This document shows, piece after piece, positions 46,226 through 57,355 of a stretch of DNA of 64,000 bases (within the stretch, counting starts at the first letter, position 1; each line of letters opens with the position of its first letter). The notes under the pieces are model-generated. The model did not search any database, was not told where the DNA came from, and saw nothing but the letters and a program-made list of their open reading frames with translations. Location: NCBI GenBank assembly GCA_024364735.1, contig JAGFNQ010000728.1, forward strand, positions 260,086 through 324,085, in the 5' to 3' direction. The position numbers were made by a program, and so were the translations under genes. The stretch is from Boesenbergia rotunda. Taxonomy: Eukaryota > Streptophyta > Magnoliopsida > Zingiberales > Zingiberaceae.

Positions 46226-47062
46226 CCTCCGAGGGGCGACAGACTTCGGCAATTGGAGGTTCTCCTCGCCGTTTGATATAGAGAGAGAGAGAGGACGGGC
46301 AACGAAGGAAAGGAAAGAATAACAGGAAATTTTCAAAATGTCTATTTTTTTTCAAAATGCCTTTTCAAATTCGGTAAATTTGTAAAAACTCCTCAATCCT
46401 CATTTGATCTTTGTATGCCCTCTTCATTTGAAATTTTCTTTACATTCACTCCCTGATGGATTGAATATAAAAAAGTAAAAATTAAGTATACATCAATGAA
46501 AATTAAATATAAAAAAGTAAAACTTGAGTATAAAAGAGTGAAAATTGAGTACACAATTTTTTGATGTGGTGGATGCAATCTTATATACTCAAACTTCTAA
46601 CTTTTATACTTAACTTTCTTCAGATAATACTCATAAAATTATCTTGTCAATCTCATCAGGGATTGCATACAAAGAAAATTTTCAATAAGAATTACATGCA
46701 AAAAAAATTTTAGAATTGGGGAGTTTAAATAAATTTCCCCTTTCAAATTCGATAATGTTAAAATACGCTTTACCATTTTTATTTAATATTTTTTAATAAA
46801 TATAAAACTATTTGACTATTTAAATTTAAAATATTTAATCTCTTCAAATTTCAATATTTTTAGAATTAATTTAATTTAAACTTAATGTTTCTATGCAATA
46901 AATGATTCTCATAAAATTTGAATCTATTCTATAATTTAATAATTATTTATTTCTCAAGCATTATAATCATTTAATTCATTTTTAAAATGTCATGAAAATC
47001 GTTGTTCTCACCATCGACCTAAAAGGCTACCTAGGCATTAGCATCAGCTAATCCTATTAAAA
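46226..47062. other. TOM1 5' flank and intergenic DNA
   Basis: A GAGA/CTCT patch at 46279-46293 lies in the presumed TOM1 5' UTR or promoter. The rest is AT-rich, with several aaaaaagtaaaa/gagtataaa near-repeats at 46465-46560. No gene seen. Confidence 0.6.
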
Positions 47063-47134
47063 GAGTAATGATACGCACAGTGAAAATGAATGCCTCAGTG
47101 AAAACTTTAACCGTCAATTGACGGCACGTCCGAC

Positions 47135-47374
47135 GTCCGATCGTCGATCGGACACTACCGGCGGCCTTCGACCGCCGCCCCGAACCAAACTATACCCTGG
47201 GGGCACGGTGAACCCGTCGGGGATCGCCACAATTGTGATCTCGCATCATTGACCGTCGATTTCGATGGGTTCACCGTTGTCGGCGATCCTGACAAGTTCA
47301 CCGCCCTCCCAAGGTATAGTTTGATTCGGGACGGCAATCAGAGGCCGCCGGTGGTGTCCGATCGACGATCGAAC
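47135..47374. repeat. GC-rich foldback element (93-bp inverted arms)
   Basis: The left arm 47135-47228 and right arm 47282-47374 are inverted copies (gtccgatcgtcgatcggaca ... accaaactatacc(c/t)tggg ... ggatcgcc), with a 53-bp loop. It contrasts with AT-rich surroundings. A gagtaatgatac motif at 47063 resembles the ends of the MULE that starts 0.4 kb downstream, so it may be a MULE-derived MITE, but I cannot find a clean target duplication. Confidence 0.75.
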
Positions 47375-47458
47375 ATGTACACATTAACTGCACGTCATTC
47401 ACTATAATTTTCACTCTCCCAAATTCACTCTTCAAATCATTTCCCCATATTAAAAATA

Positions 47459-48311
47459 GAGTTAATGATACTCGTAGCGAAGAAACGCAGCGAACGCGAT
47501 CGCGAATGACGTGGAGAGAGGACGTGGCGCTCCAACTTGCCAGCGAAAAGAGAAAAATATTTGCGCGAAGAGAGATTTTTTGGCGAAGCGAAAAACGAGC
47601 GCGCGATTCATTTCTCTATCTCTTCTCTTTCTTCTCCGCCGACTCGCCTTTACTCTTTTCACCCGCTGTGTTTCTCCACCAAACCAGCTGCGGAAGATCC
47701 GGCGCCGCAATCCCCTCCGCCTCCACAAGAACGACGGGCGGAAGGAAAACTCGAGGGGCTCCTCCTCCTCGACGTCGGAGAGGCGAAGTTCGACCCGAAG
47801 GGCCAGACCAAAGGCGGCGCGTGACCAAAGGCAGCCGTCGACGGCCTTTACTTTGAAGCCGGCTTCAAAGTTTTTTCCCCAAACAAGCTGCGGAAGGTCC
47901 GACGCTATTCTTCCTCTCTGTTCGTGCAGCGTCTTCTTCCTCGCTATTCTTCCTCTCTGGTGTCCATAGTCTTGTTTCCTGTTTCCTAAAGAGATTCAGA
48001 GGGAAGGATGATGGTATGACACTAATAAAATGCTGTTGAATAATTTCAGTGGAATGAAGCTACTAGTCTAAGTTTAATCATCATGTTGTTTGCAGCTATC
48101 AATGCAGGCATAGCTGGGTGTTGTACAGGTCTTGCTTTCGGTGTACCAGGTACATTTTATTTCTCCTCTATTACTTGTCTCTTGTACAATTTATCTTGCT
48201 CATCTGGTAGTGGCATTGATTCATGGATTACCATTTTGCCATCTTTCACATTATCAGTAGCTTTCATGTTTCACCCCAAATTGTTCTGGCTGCCAACTGC
48301 TTGCACATGAA
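47459..48311 (+). repeat. Left terminal inverted repeat of Pack-MULE
   Basis: 853 bp. It holds copies of two TIM22-like exons on the plus strand: about 47960-48013 (VHSLVSCFLKRFRGKDD) and 48096-48149 (AINAGIAGCCTGLAFGVPG), but not the final exon. GC-rich ORFs at 47506-47969 overlap in several frames and are not convincing genes. Confidence 0.92.
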
Positions 48312-48361
48312 TACACAAAGGAAAAACTAATTGCTATTGATCTTGATCATTCATGGGCTGA

Positions 48362-48547
48362 AAAAGATTGCATTTATCATCATTAACTAAAGATGGGGAA
48401 CAACTGAAGGAAGTATCTAAATCTGGTGCAAAGATGATACACTCTCCATTAAAAGTACGATCTCGAGGTCGTCCACCCACAAAGAGAAAACAATCTAAGA
48501 TAGAACAAATTATAAAGAAATCAAATGCAAAGGACCGAAAGAAGGTT
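48362..48547 (+). pseudogene. FAR1-related / MULE-transposase-like C-terminal fragment
   Basis: About 60 residues containing KVRSRGRPPTKRKQSKIEQI and KKSNAKDRKK, a sequence typical of the region before the terminal Cys/His motif in FAR1/FRS proteins, which descend from Mutator transposases. The following sequence, after an acceptor near 48618, reads VCTGVSSCAN, a poor match to the usual CxxCGxxGHNxRxC end. The SWIM finger and catalytic domain are absent. Confidence 0.55.
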
Positions 48548-48550
48548 TGA

Positions 48551-51231
48551 TAGTAATTAGCTTATTATACTGTAGCTAAAGATTTCTATTAACTATTTAT
48601 TGGTTTCTTTATTACAGGTATGTACAGGTGTGTCGTCTTGCGCAAATTAGATACTCAACAACATAATTTCATCTTCAACACAAATCAGGTAATTTCATTT
48701 GCATGTGTATTTATGTTACTCATTCCATAACCATGTCATAGATATTTCTACCTCCATTAGCTATTCTATTTCTTTGATACTAATATTTTACTAGTTAGTA
48801 GTTACTAGTTATCTGATGGAACTGAGTGTTTTTAAGGGATTCAAATTGTCTACTGCAGTATTTTGTAACCAAACACATCTTTTGTAGCAGATGCATATTT
48901 TGTACTGAGAAGAAGCTTGTAGCAGTGCATGATCCCTTTTATTCATGCCATTCAGTGATTTGTAGTGAGATGAGAGCATTGTCTTCACAACAAGGCCTCT
49001 TGCTTGTCTTCACTTTTTTTTTCCAAAAAAAAAATCAAACGAATGAGGTAGAGAGATGAGAGCATTGTCTTCACTTTTTTTTTCCAAAAAAGGGATGAAT
49101 CTCTCATCCTATGTAATCAAACCATGTTAGTGTGCTCGAGGGAAAAAAATCAAAGAATATGTTAGATAGGTTTGGCCTATTTTCCTGCCTTTTCCCATTC
49201 TAAAAAATTAGATAATTTGCAAGTAAAAGTTTTTCAGTTCTGAAGATAATTGTGTCGGAATGGGTCTTCTCAAGATAATTGTGTTGTAACTTAAGATTAA
49301 TATCTGGTATGTAATCTATGGGCATTTCAGTATGCCAAGGGAAAATATAATAGTACTCTATTTGGAAAATTACATATATCTTTTGGAGGAATTGCTTTTG
49401 GTGTTTTAATGATAAAGCCTTGCATGATTATATCCTGAACTTAAATTCCCTTGCCTTATACTCATGCTGGTCTATGGTGATTTGATATTGCTTAATAAAC
49501 AGTCATTGGTGTGCATTTTTACATTGCTGATTTTTCCAAGACTGGTTCTTACTACAATTGTACGCACGCTTGTTATAGTCTTCATCACTTTTTGTTCGAC
49601 AAATGTTTTCTTATTTCAAATACAACAGCTAAAAATTTAGTTGACATGTCAGGAATCCAGAGGTTTTGGATATCAGTGTTCACGAAGTGCTTCCTCGCAT
49701 TTTCAAAGAGTCCAATCAAGACGTTTTGTAAAGAAGCATCTACCTTTTAGATCTCATGCTGTTATGATGATGGTATCTCTCTGCTTTTCATTGTGTGGCT
49801 TGGGGCAAACTTGATTGCAGATTAGTGCACAACTTTTTGGTACCTCAATTTTGCCAACGAACTACCTGATAGATTTTGCGACATTTTGTTGTAATATTGA
49901 TGGGTGTGTACAATTAGATCTCATGCTGTTGTGATTAGATCTCATGCAGTCTTTCACAAGCACAATCCCAGGCAAATTCATTCGTCTCTGCATTTAATTT
50001 CCCAGAATCATTCAGCTATGTAACTTCTTAAAGTATTCTGAAATTTATGAGCTTTAAATACTGTCTAGATAGGTAACTTGCATCTATACAATTCCTTAAC
50101 GTGACTTTTTTAATGTTGCAGATGCTTGTCCAACCAATGGGATTATGGATTTAGGTTTCTATGGCCATCTATGAAACATATTCTAAACATGCCTGACAGA
50201 TAAAGGAGCTGCAAATGAGTTCTTAATTGAGAATGATGATGAACCCTCAACATCCCATAGGAAGCATGTGGCGCTTCTTTAATGGCAAATGCTAGCTCCA
50301 TCCCAGAGGAGATTCATATGCTCAGGCATCAGTGTAGCTTTGACTAAAAAATTTACCTGTAAAAAGTGATGAGAATTTAATCGTGCTAAAATTAGTTGAA
50401 GTGGAAATCATATTAACGAGTTGGGAAGTCAAGGTTTTGATTCTTCGAATCTTGTGTGTCTCCACACACGCTAAACCTTTTCAATGCGCAACTAAAGTAT
50501 GTTTGCAGGATTCTGCGACAATAATAAAGGTTCGGATATCGTGGAAAGGTGGAAGGTGAGAAAACTGATGTGTGACCTAACATTATGAGACAACTTTAGG
50601 AATGTTGAGTGGTAGTAGCTAGGAGAAAATTAAAAAATCAGATAATTCTGAGTGTTTTGACAATTGCAACTTCGTATTATGTTTCGGCATATGCAACTTC
50701 ATCCTCGTGATTCAGTATGAAGTTGACAGTTTAGGACGCCATTTAGAACACATTCATTCTTTACTCTGTTGGTTTGCAACTCCATACTTCTTTCCATGTC
50801 TGAAATGGATAGTGATGGCTTCATCTTCTCGACTCATCAGCTTTTGAATTCCAGGGAGTTTGGAAAGATTTCTTACATGAAACCATCTGTACCGAGTGAT
50901 GTGAAGTCTTCACAGCTAGTCCAGATATTACTTATGTGAAGATTAAGATAATGGTGCCAGAGTTTGCTCCTGCATATGAACTAATCATAGCTTGAAATAC
51001 AACAACAGGAGCTATACAAGTTTACTTGAGGGTGAAGTAGTTTTGAGGAATTTCAGCATCTGTAATTGATCAACAACATCAAGGTGGTGGAGGATCTCCA
51101 TGCTATCCCTCGACCGAAGATTTCAAATCAATTCAAATAGAAAAGTATCTGCAGAATCCGACATCGCTCGAAAACAAAAAAGGTTTCAAGTCTATGCTCG
51201 AAACACTCTACATCAAAATGGGGAGGAGTAT
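48551..51231. other. Pack-MULE interior without recognised genes
   Basis: AT-rich. Contains a local duplicate of 'gatgagagcattgtcttcac' with T/A runs at 48969-49095. Small ORFs (48826-49059, 49511-49750) show no motif. Confidence 0.6.
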
Positions 51232-51916
51232 TTAATTATTTGCTATTCTCTTGGACTTGGGTAAGGATTCGCAGAAGGATGAAAATCCTTCCAACAAATG
51301 GAGAGGAAGTGGAAGCGTAAATGGAGGAAGAACAACTGCTGGATCTTCTTCGTTACCTCCACTGGTCAGGCGAGGAATAGCAATTGCATCTTGATTTTTA
51401 TAGAGTCCTTGGATGAGAAATGAGAATGCTCCAAAGCTGAGGCAACTCTGCAGCAGAACTCCTGGTGAACCTGCCATTGGAACAAGCTTGAGATATAGCT
51501 AGATACACTTGCACTGAAACTATTGGTTAACTTGAACCAAGTCAATGACAATAACAAATGTAGTTTCATGTGCAAGCAGTTGGCAGCCAGAACAATTTGG
51601 GGTGAAACATGAAAGCTACTGATAATGTGAAAGATGGCAAAATGGTAATCCATGAATCAATGCCACTACCAGATGAGCAAGATAAATTGTACAAGAGACA
51701 AGTAATAGAGGAGAAATAAAATGTACCTGGTACACCGAAAGCAAGACCTGTACAACACCCAGCTATGCCTGCATTGATAGCTGCAAACAACATGATGATT
51801 AAACTTAGACTAGTAGCTTCATTCCACTGAAATTATTCAACAGCATTTTATTAGTGTCATACCATCACCCTTCCCTCTGAATCTCTTTAGGAAACAGGAA
51901 ACAAGACTATGGACAC
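51232..51916 (-). pseudogene. Captured Tim17/22/23-family gene (HP20/TIM22-like), 3' exons
   Basis: Minus-strand exons: 51916-51863 (VHSLVSCFLKRFRGKGD), 51780-51727 (AINAGIAGCCTGLAFGVPG) and 51470-51232 (SPGVLLQSCLSFGAFSFLIQ, then a Pro/Leu-rich tail ending at TAA 51232). All have GT-AG borders with matching phases and join in frame, about 115 residues. This is the C-terminal half of plant organellar import-type Tim17/Tim22/Tim23 proteins of the At4g26670/At5g55510 type. The N-terminal membrane segments are missing: the sequence breaks off at a TTCTTCCTCTCTG junction inside the inverted repeat. It is a transduplicated gene fragment, possibly transcribed as a chimera from the MULE end. One change (GKGD versus GKDD in the left arm) separates the two copies. 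Confidence 0.75.
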
Positions 51917-52416
51917 CAGAGAGGAAGAATAGCGAGGAAGAAGACGCTGCACGAACAGAGAGGAAGAATAGCGTCGGACCTTCCGCAACTTGTTTGGGGA
52001 AAAAACTTTGAAGCCGGCTTCAAAGTAAAGGCCGTCGACGGCTGCCTTTGGTCACGCGCCGCCTTTGGTCTGGCCCTTCGGGTCGAACTTCGCCTCTCCG
52101 ACGTCGAGGAGGAGGAGCCCCTCGAGTTTTCCTTCCGCCCGTCGTTCTTGTGGAGGCGGAGGGGATTGCGGCGCCGGATCTTCCGCAGCTGGTTTGGTGG
52201 AGAAACACAGCGGGTGAAAAGAGTAAAGGCGAGTCGGCGGAGAAGAAAGAGAAGAGATAGAGAAATGAATCGCGCGCTCGTTTTTCGCTTCGCCAAAACA
52301 TCTCTCTTCGCGCAAATATTTTTCTCTTTTCGCTGGCAAGTTGGAGCGCCACGTCCTCTCTCCACGTCATTCGCGATCGCGTTCGCTGCGTTTCTTCGCT
52401 ACGAGTATCATTACTC
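51565..52416 (-). repeat. Right terminal inverted repeat of Pack-MULE
   Basis: 852 bp, the inverted match of 47459-48311. The outer 400 bp is GC-rich and could act as promoter or 5' leader reading inward. Confidence 0.92.
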
Positions 52417-52425
52417 TTAAAAATA

Positions 52426-52631
52426 TAATAGTCGACCAGTCTAAATAGTTTTGGTGCCTAGACGAGATTAGATGGTCCTTGACACAGACTAATCGATCGA
52501 ACTGTCTAGGCGCCACGGAAATAATATAGAGTTTTCATGATTTTTTTAATTTGAACTTTTAAATGTAAAGTCCAATTAAAGAAAAAATTGAAATGTAACA
52601 TTTTTTATTGGGCTTAAATTTTATAAACCCT
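52426..52631. other. Short intergenic stretch with imperfect hairpin
   Basis: ggtgcctagac (52453-52463) and gtctaggcgcc (52504-52514) are inverted with one mismatch. Nothing else is recognised. Confidence 0.5.
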
Positions 52632-52636
52632 AAACT

Positions 52637-53624
52637 TGTTGGGGATCGATGCGTACGGTTAGAGGAGAGTGAATAGTCGATCACCCACTTTGATCGTTAG
52701 TTCTTCTTACACGTGTTAGCAAGCGCAAGCAGAAATACAAACTACAAACTAAAACAATGCTAACACAAATCGTTTACGTGGTTCAGAGATAAAACTCCAA
52801 CTCCACGGCATGTTCGTAAGGTAGACGATCTCGATCCGTCGGTGGATGACTCCCCGAAAGACCTCCGGCTAACTCACGTAGCTCCTTGTGGGTGGAGAAA
52901 CCTCGCCACAACTTGCATAAGACTCCTAAGCACAAGCACTACTAATTGGTTTTTAACCAAAGTCAATTTCGTCAACCCTAGCCATCCAAACTGAGCCCCT
53001 TAAATAGAGCTCGTGGCTGAACTAGCCGTTACCAGTCAACTGGTGCCAACACCAGTCGACTGGTCCCAATCAAATCTGAACGTTATAGCCCAACATTCAA
53101 ATTCTCAATCGACACCAGTCGACTGCACAGAAGATCAGTCGACTAATTATTCTGTGTCAACTACTAGTCGACTGATTCAAGCATCAGTTGACTGCCCAAA
53201 CCCTAAATCTAGAGTTTCCCTTCCCGAGTACAATTCTCTCATACTCGGACCCTCACGACTCAGATGTCTCTTCCTTTGCAACTTCGACCTGTTGCCTTCA
53301 AGTCTTCTTCGACTTTGGCTCTCGTCCCTCGGATGCATACAAACCCGTGGCTCGTCCTCATGTCATCCTTCGCGTATGCCTCGAAATGTGCTTCCCTCGG
53401 CTCATTATTCCTGATTTGTCCACGGTCCCTTAGATGCATACAAGCACACGACTTATCTCTCATGTCATCCTTCACCGGACCCGAAGTCGTCCAGCTAAGC
53501 CTATATGTATTCTGCAAACCTACATACTCACATACACATATCAAATATAAGAGTAAACCTAACTTAAACCCTTTGTCCAAACATCAAAACACATAGTCAC
53601 TCCGGACCATAGATTGCTCCAACA
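52637..53624 (-). repeat. 3' LTR of minus-strand gag-only element
   Basis: 988 bp. It carries about seven copies of a cagtcgactg-type palindrome between 53035 and 53195. ORFs across this LTR recur in the other LTR and are not genes. Confidence 0.9.
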
Positions 53625-54179
53625 ATCTCCTCCCTTTTGGATGTTTAGCAATACGTTTAAGTTAGGGAAAACAAATAGTAAATACAATGCTAAATAAACA
53701 TTTGGATTTACGTTGCCAAGGCTTCACCTTGAACTTATACCGCCAATGCATATGCAATGCAAACATGCATGGATCCTATCACAAGGCGTCTCCACACCTA
53801 AACTCCCCAAAAGTTAGGATTTTTACCAAAACGAGCTTTTTAAGAACCTTTCCAAGGTCCCTTACATTGGACTTACAAAGGCTTTTTAAGAACCTTTACA
53901 AGGTTCCCCCTTTGCCAGTAAATGAGCAATGAGCAACAATGCTCCCCTTTTACCTAAGCTCCCCCTTAACCTAGGATTTCTTACAAAGGCGTGTTTGGTT
54001 TCCCACTTAAGCCTAACACTTCTCCCCCTTTGTCACACATCAAAAGGGCTCCAACAATATCTCAATTATTGGATTCTTTAACCTCTAATAATCATAAACG
54101 TTGTGTATTAACCCCTCAAAGAATTATACACTTATTTTACATCATTAGGACACTTTTCGATTGCTGAAAAATAGTTTCA

Positions 54180-54265
54180 GTCTGTATCAGTCGACTGAGA
54201 TAGTTACCAGTCGACTGACCTAGTAGAAAACCAAACTCACAAAATTATCAGTCGACTGATACCCT
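54180..54265. repeat. Further cagtcgactg palindromes in the element interior
   Basis: Three copies of the ten-base palindrome found in the LTRs occur here, in the non-coding part after gag. Confidence 0.8.
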
Positions 54266-54724
54266 GATTTCAGCCTTTTCAACATTCTGAATCCAATTTC
54301 AGAAATGCATAACTAATTCCATAGATCTCCAAAAATTCTCAAATTTTATTGAGATATTTGTGGTACCCGTGTCTACTTGGAAAAAATACATTCAAAAATG
54401 TATCTATCACCAATCCCAAGATTGACACAAAATCTAAAACTATCTAAATGACTCAATTGAACCTTGATATAAAGTCCTAGTTTTGACCTCTTCTTGATGC
54501 ATCTGCCCATACCAAATCACAATGCATCCCTAGCATTGGTTTATATGACATCTATACATTAAAAACTAATTTTCATGCAATATGACCCTAATGTCACATT
54601 TTTATGCATGATACTCAATTCCAATGTGTCAAAACCCAAGAATTAAGACTCAAGTCCGTCTCCAAATCCTTTGGCACATCCCATGGTCCATCTAGATTTC
54701 CGGGAGATATCCTACCGAGATCTA

Positions 54725-56333
54725 TTAACCATGGGTCCCAACTTGGCTTCTAGAGCTCCCCCTTGAGCTCTTAGCCTTAGCCACCTCTCTAGGTGACTCT
54801 TCTACAAATACAAGGTCACACCGGTGTACCTCTGGTGACTTTTGGCCTACAAACCTAACCTTCTTAACTTTGGACACCTTGTCCTTAGTTAAGATTTTCT
54901 TCCCTTTAAATGACTTTCCCTTGTCATTTTTGGGCCTCCCCTTGCTATAGTCATATGACACCCTTGCATATGACTTCTCCATAGCATTGGAGAACTTAGA
55001 TCGATATCATAAACCCGATCTATCATTGTTGGGTTTGTGTCCACCCAATACCTAAACCCTTAGATCCAATAGTGAATCTATCTAGAGATTTCTCTAATTT
55101 ATCAAGTTTTGCTCTCAAAGCTTGATTTTTCCTTTCTAGGCTACTAAACCTAGAATCAGCACGTCTACCTTGGACATTCCTAGACCTACCCATTCTAGGC
55201 ATGTGTCTTCCCTTCTTGGGATTAATGTCTTGGTCCTTAGGTCTAATGATTTTGAATTTATCATGTTGCATGATTTTCCTAGGGGTTTGATCTACATTAT
55301 TAACTCTACTCCTATCATGATATTTAAATCCAAAATTATGCATGGGAAAATAATTAACATTATTTCTAATATCCATGGAGGAATTTGAATTACACCTAAA
55401 GTTAGGGATTATCTCCCTTACCCTTGTAGTTCCCTCTCGATGTGAGTTTTTCTTCGTCTCCTTTTTCTCTAACTTCCTCGAATGCTCCAATTTCTTGAAT
55501 TCTCCTTTCTTTGAGCATTTGGTGTGGTAGTGTCCTAGCTCACCACACGTGAAACACCTAATGTGCTTTTTCTCCTTCTTTTCCGTATAACCCATGTTAG
55601 ATTTTAAAGAAATTGACTTAGGTTTAGGGTTTACCTCCTTTTTCTTACCCAATGGACACTTATCCTTGTAGTGTCCCTTCTCATTGCACCCAAAGTAAAT
55701 AATGTGGTCTTTTGACTTTGCTTTGGTGGAGGTGGAAGCTTCTTCTTGCTCCGGTATTGAGGATAGTCTCTCCTCCTCCTTAATCCTTGAAGTGGAGACT
55801 TCTTCTTCACTCTTTGATGAAGTAGATGGTTCTTCATTTTTTTATGTCACTTCACTTAAGGAGGTGGATAATTCCCCATCTTCTTTCTTCTCCTCCTCCG
55901 ATGTTGAGCTCCTCTTCTCATCCGATTGGTCCTTCCCCTCTTCTTCGATCATTAAGCTCATTTCTTTGGGCTCTTCTTCTTCTTCTACTCGTGTAGGGTT
56001 TTCATGAAGAGTAATCACCTTGCTCCATAATTCATGAGCACACTTGTACTTATCTACACGACTAATTATATTATTAAGCAAAACATTAAGTAAAATTGAT
56101 ATTACCATATCATTTGCCTTTGATCTTATGTGTTGCTCCTCATTCCAATATTGTGGTTGGAGCTTTTTCCCATGTTTATCTTTCGGGGCTTCAAATGATT
56201 TTTCGAGTGAGATCATTAGATCTCAATCCATATTGAACCACACTTTTGTCTGTATCCTCCAATAATCGAAACACTTGTGATCGTAGGGAGGTGGAACATT
56301 GATATCGTCCCCTAAGTGTTCTTCAAACGTCAT
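54725..56333 (-). pseudogene. gag: Copia Gag, fragmented (minus strand)
   Basis: Begins MTFEEHLGDDINVPPPYDHK at 56333 and stops at a TGA (56225-56223). The Gag core (EAPKDKHGKKLQPQYWNEEQ, YKCAHELWSKVITLHE) runs 56216-55842, followed by an acidic EEE/SSTSEEEKKE linker. A shifted frame holds 55837-55631. The segment 55652-55023 has the CCHC knuckle CFTCGELGHYHTKC and a C-terminal coiled-coil-like region (LERKNQALRAKLDKLEKSL). A last piece, 54982-54725, is Lys-rich. Gag binds RNA and builds particles; this copy has at least one stop and frameshifts. No pol follows. Confidence 0.85.
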
Positions 56334-56384
56334 TTCCTCTAGCCTCTTGCTCTCCCGACTGTTAGTTCGTAGACGAGCAACCTT

Positions 56385-56396
56385 GCTCTGATACCA
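56385..56396 (-). promoter_or_regulatory. Primer binding site (tRNA-iMet), minus strand
   Basis: gctctgatacca on the plus strand is the complement of TGGTATCAGAGC, two bases from the LTR. It proves the element's minus orientation. Confidence 0.9.
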
Positions 56397-56398
56397 CT

Positions 56399-57350
56399 TG
56401 TTGGGGATCGATGCGTACGACTAGAGGGGAGTGAATAGCCGATCACCCACTTTGATTGGCGGTTCTTCCTACACGTGTTAGCAAGCACAAGTGGAAATAC
56501 AAACTACAAACTAAAACAATGCTAACATAAATCGTTTACGTGATTCGGAGATAAAGCTCCTACTCCACGATGTGTCCGTAAGGTGGATGATCCCGATCCG
56601 TCGGTGGATGACTCCCTGGAAGACCTCCGGCTAGCTCACGTAGCTTCTTGTGAGTGGAGAAACCTCGCCACAACTCGCACAAGACTCCTGAGCATAAAGA
56701 CTATTAATTGGTCTTTAACCAAAGAATTTCGTCAACCTTAGCTAGCCAAACCGAACTCCCTTAAATAGAGCTTGTGGCTGAACTAGCCGTTACTATTCAA
56801 CTGGTGCCACACCAGTCGACTGGTCCCAACCAAATCCGAACGTTGCAGCCCAACGTTCGAATTCCCAGCCGACACCAGTCGATTGCACAGAAGATCAGTC
56901 GACTGATCTTTCTGTGTCAACTACCAGTCAACTGATCCAAGCATCAGTTAGCTGCCCAAACCCTAAACCTAGGGTTTCCCTTCCCGAGTATAATTCTCTC
57001 ACATTCGGACCCTCATGACTCAGCTGACTTTTCCTTTGCAGCTTCGACCTGTTGCCTTCAAGCCTTCTTCGACTTTGGCTCTCGCCCCTCAGAAGCATAC
57101 GAACCCGCGTCTTCATGTCATCCTTTGCGTATGCCTCGAAGTGTGCTTCTCTCGACTCATCGTTCCTTCTTTGTCCACGGTCCCTTGGATGCATACAAGC
57201 CCACGGCTTGTCTCCTCATGCCATCTTGCACCGAACCCGAAGTCGTCCAATTATGCCTATGTGTATCTTGCAAACCTGGTAAACCTAACTTAAATTCTTT
57301 GCCCAAATATCAAAACACATGGTCACTCCGGATCATAGATTGTTCCAACA
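56399..57350 (-). repeat. 5' LTR of minus-strand gag-only element
   Basis: 952 bp. Palindromes of the cagtcgactg type lie at 56810-56950. Ends TGTTGGAACAATC (57350 inward) and CCCCAACA (56399). Confidence 0.9.
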
Positions 57351-57355
57351 AAACT

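Larger units (their letters stand above)
47459..52416 (-). mobile_element. Pack-MULE with long terminal inverted repeats and captured genes
   Basis: A 4958-bp element flanked by the perfect 9-bp duplication ttaaaaata (47450-47458 and 52417-52425), the hallmark of Mutator-like elements. Ends are GAG(T)TAATGATACTCGTAG. Terminal inverted repeats span 47459-48311 and 51565-52416, about 0.85 kb, with only a few differences. Each arm has a GC-rich outer part and exons of a Tim17/22/23-family gene. The interior carries that gene's last exon next to the right arm and a FAR1-like C-terminal fragment next to the left arm. No MURA-type catalytic domain is visible, so it is non-autonomous. The strand given follows the captured gene. 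Confidence 0.92.
52637..57350 (-). mobile_element. Minus-strand gag-only copia element
   Basis: 4.7 kb, flanked by the perfect duplication aaact (52632-52636 and 57351-57355). Minus-strand order: 5' LTR 57350-56399, primer site TGGTATCAGAGC (56396-56385), gag remnants (56333-54725), about 1.1 kb non-coding, purine-rich tract (53639-53625), and 3' LTR 53624-52637. There is no protease, integrase, RT or RNase H. The two LTRs differ by many substitutions and indels (952 versus 988 bp), so it is an old non-autonomous insertion. Confidence 0.9.

Noticed and set aside
47506..47969. GC-rich overlapping ORFs in the MULE arm as a host gene
   Set aside because: They overlap in three frames, are copied in the other arm, and show no recognisable domain; more likely captured promoter/leader DNA.
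48083..48310. 75-codon ORF starting MLFAAINAG as a stand-alone protein
   Set aside because: Its first part is exon and its second part reads into an intron after the GT at 48150; the splice model explains it better.
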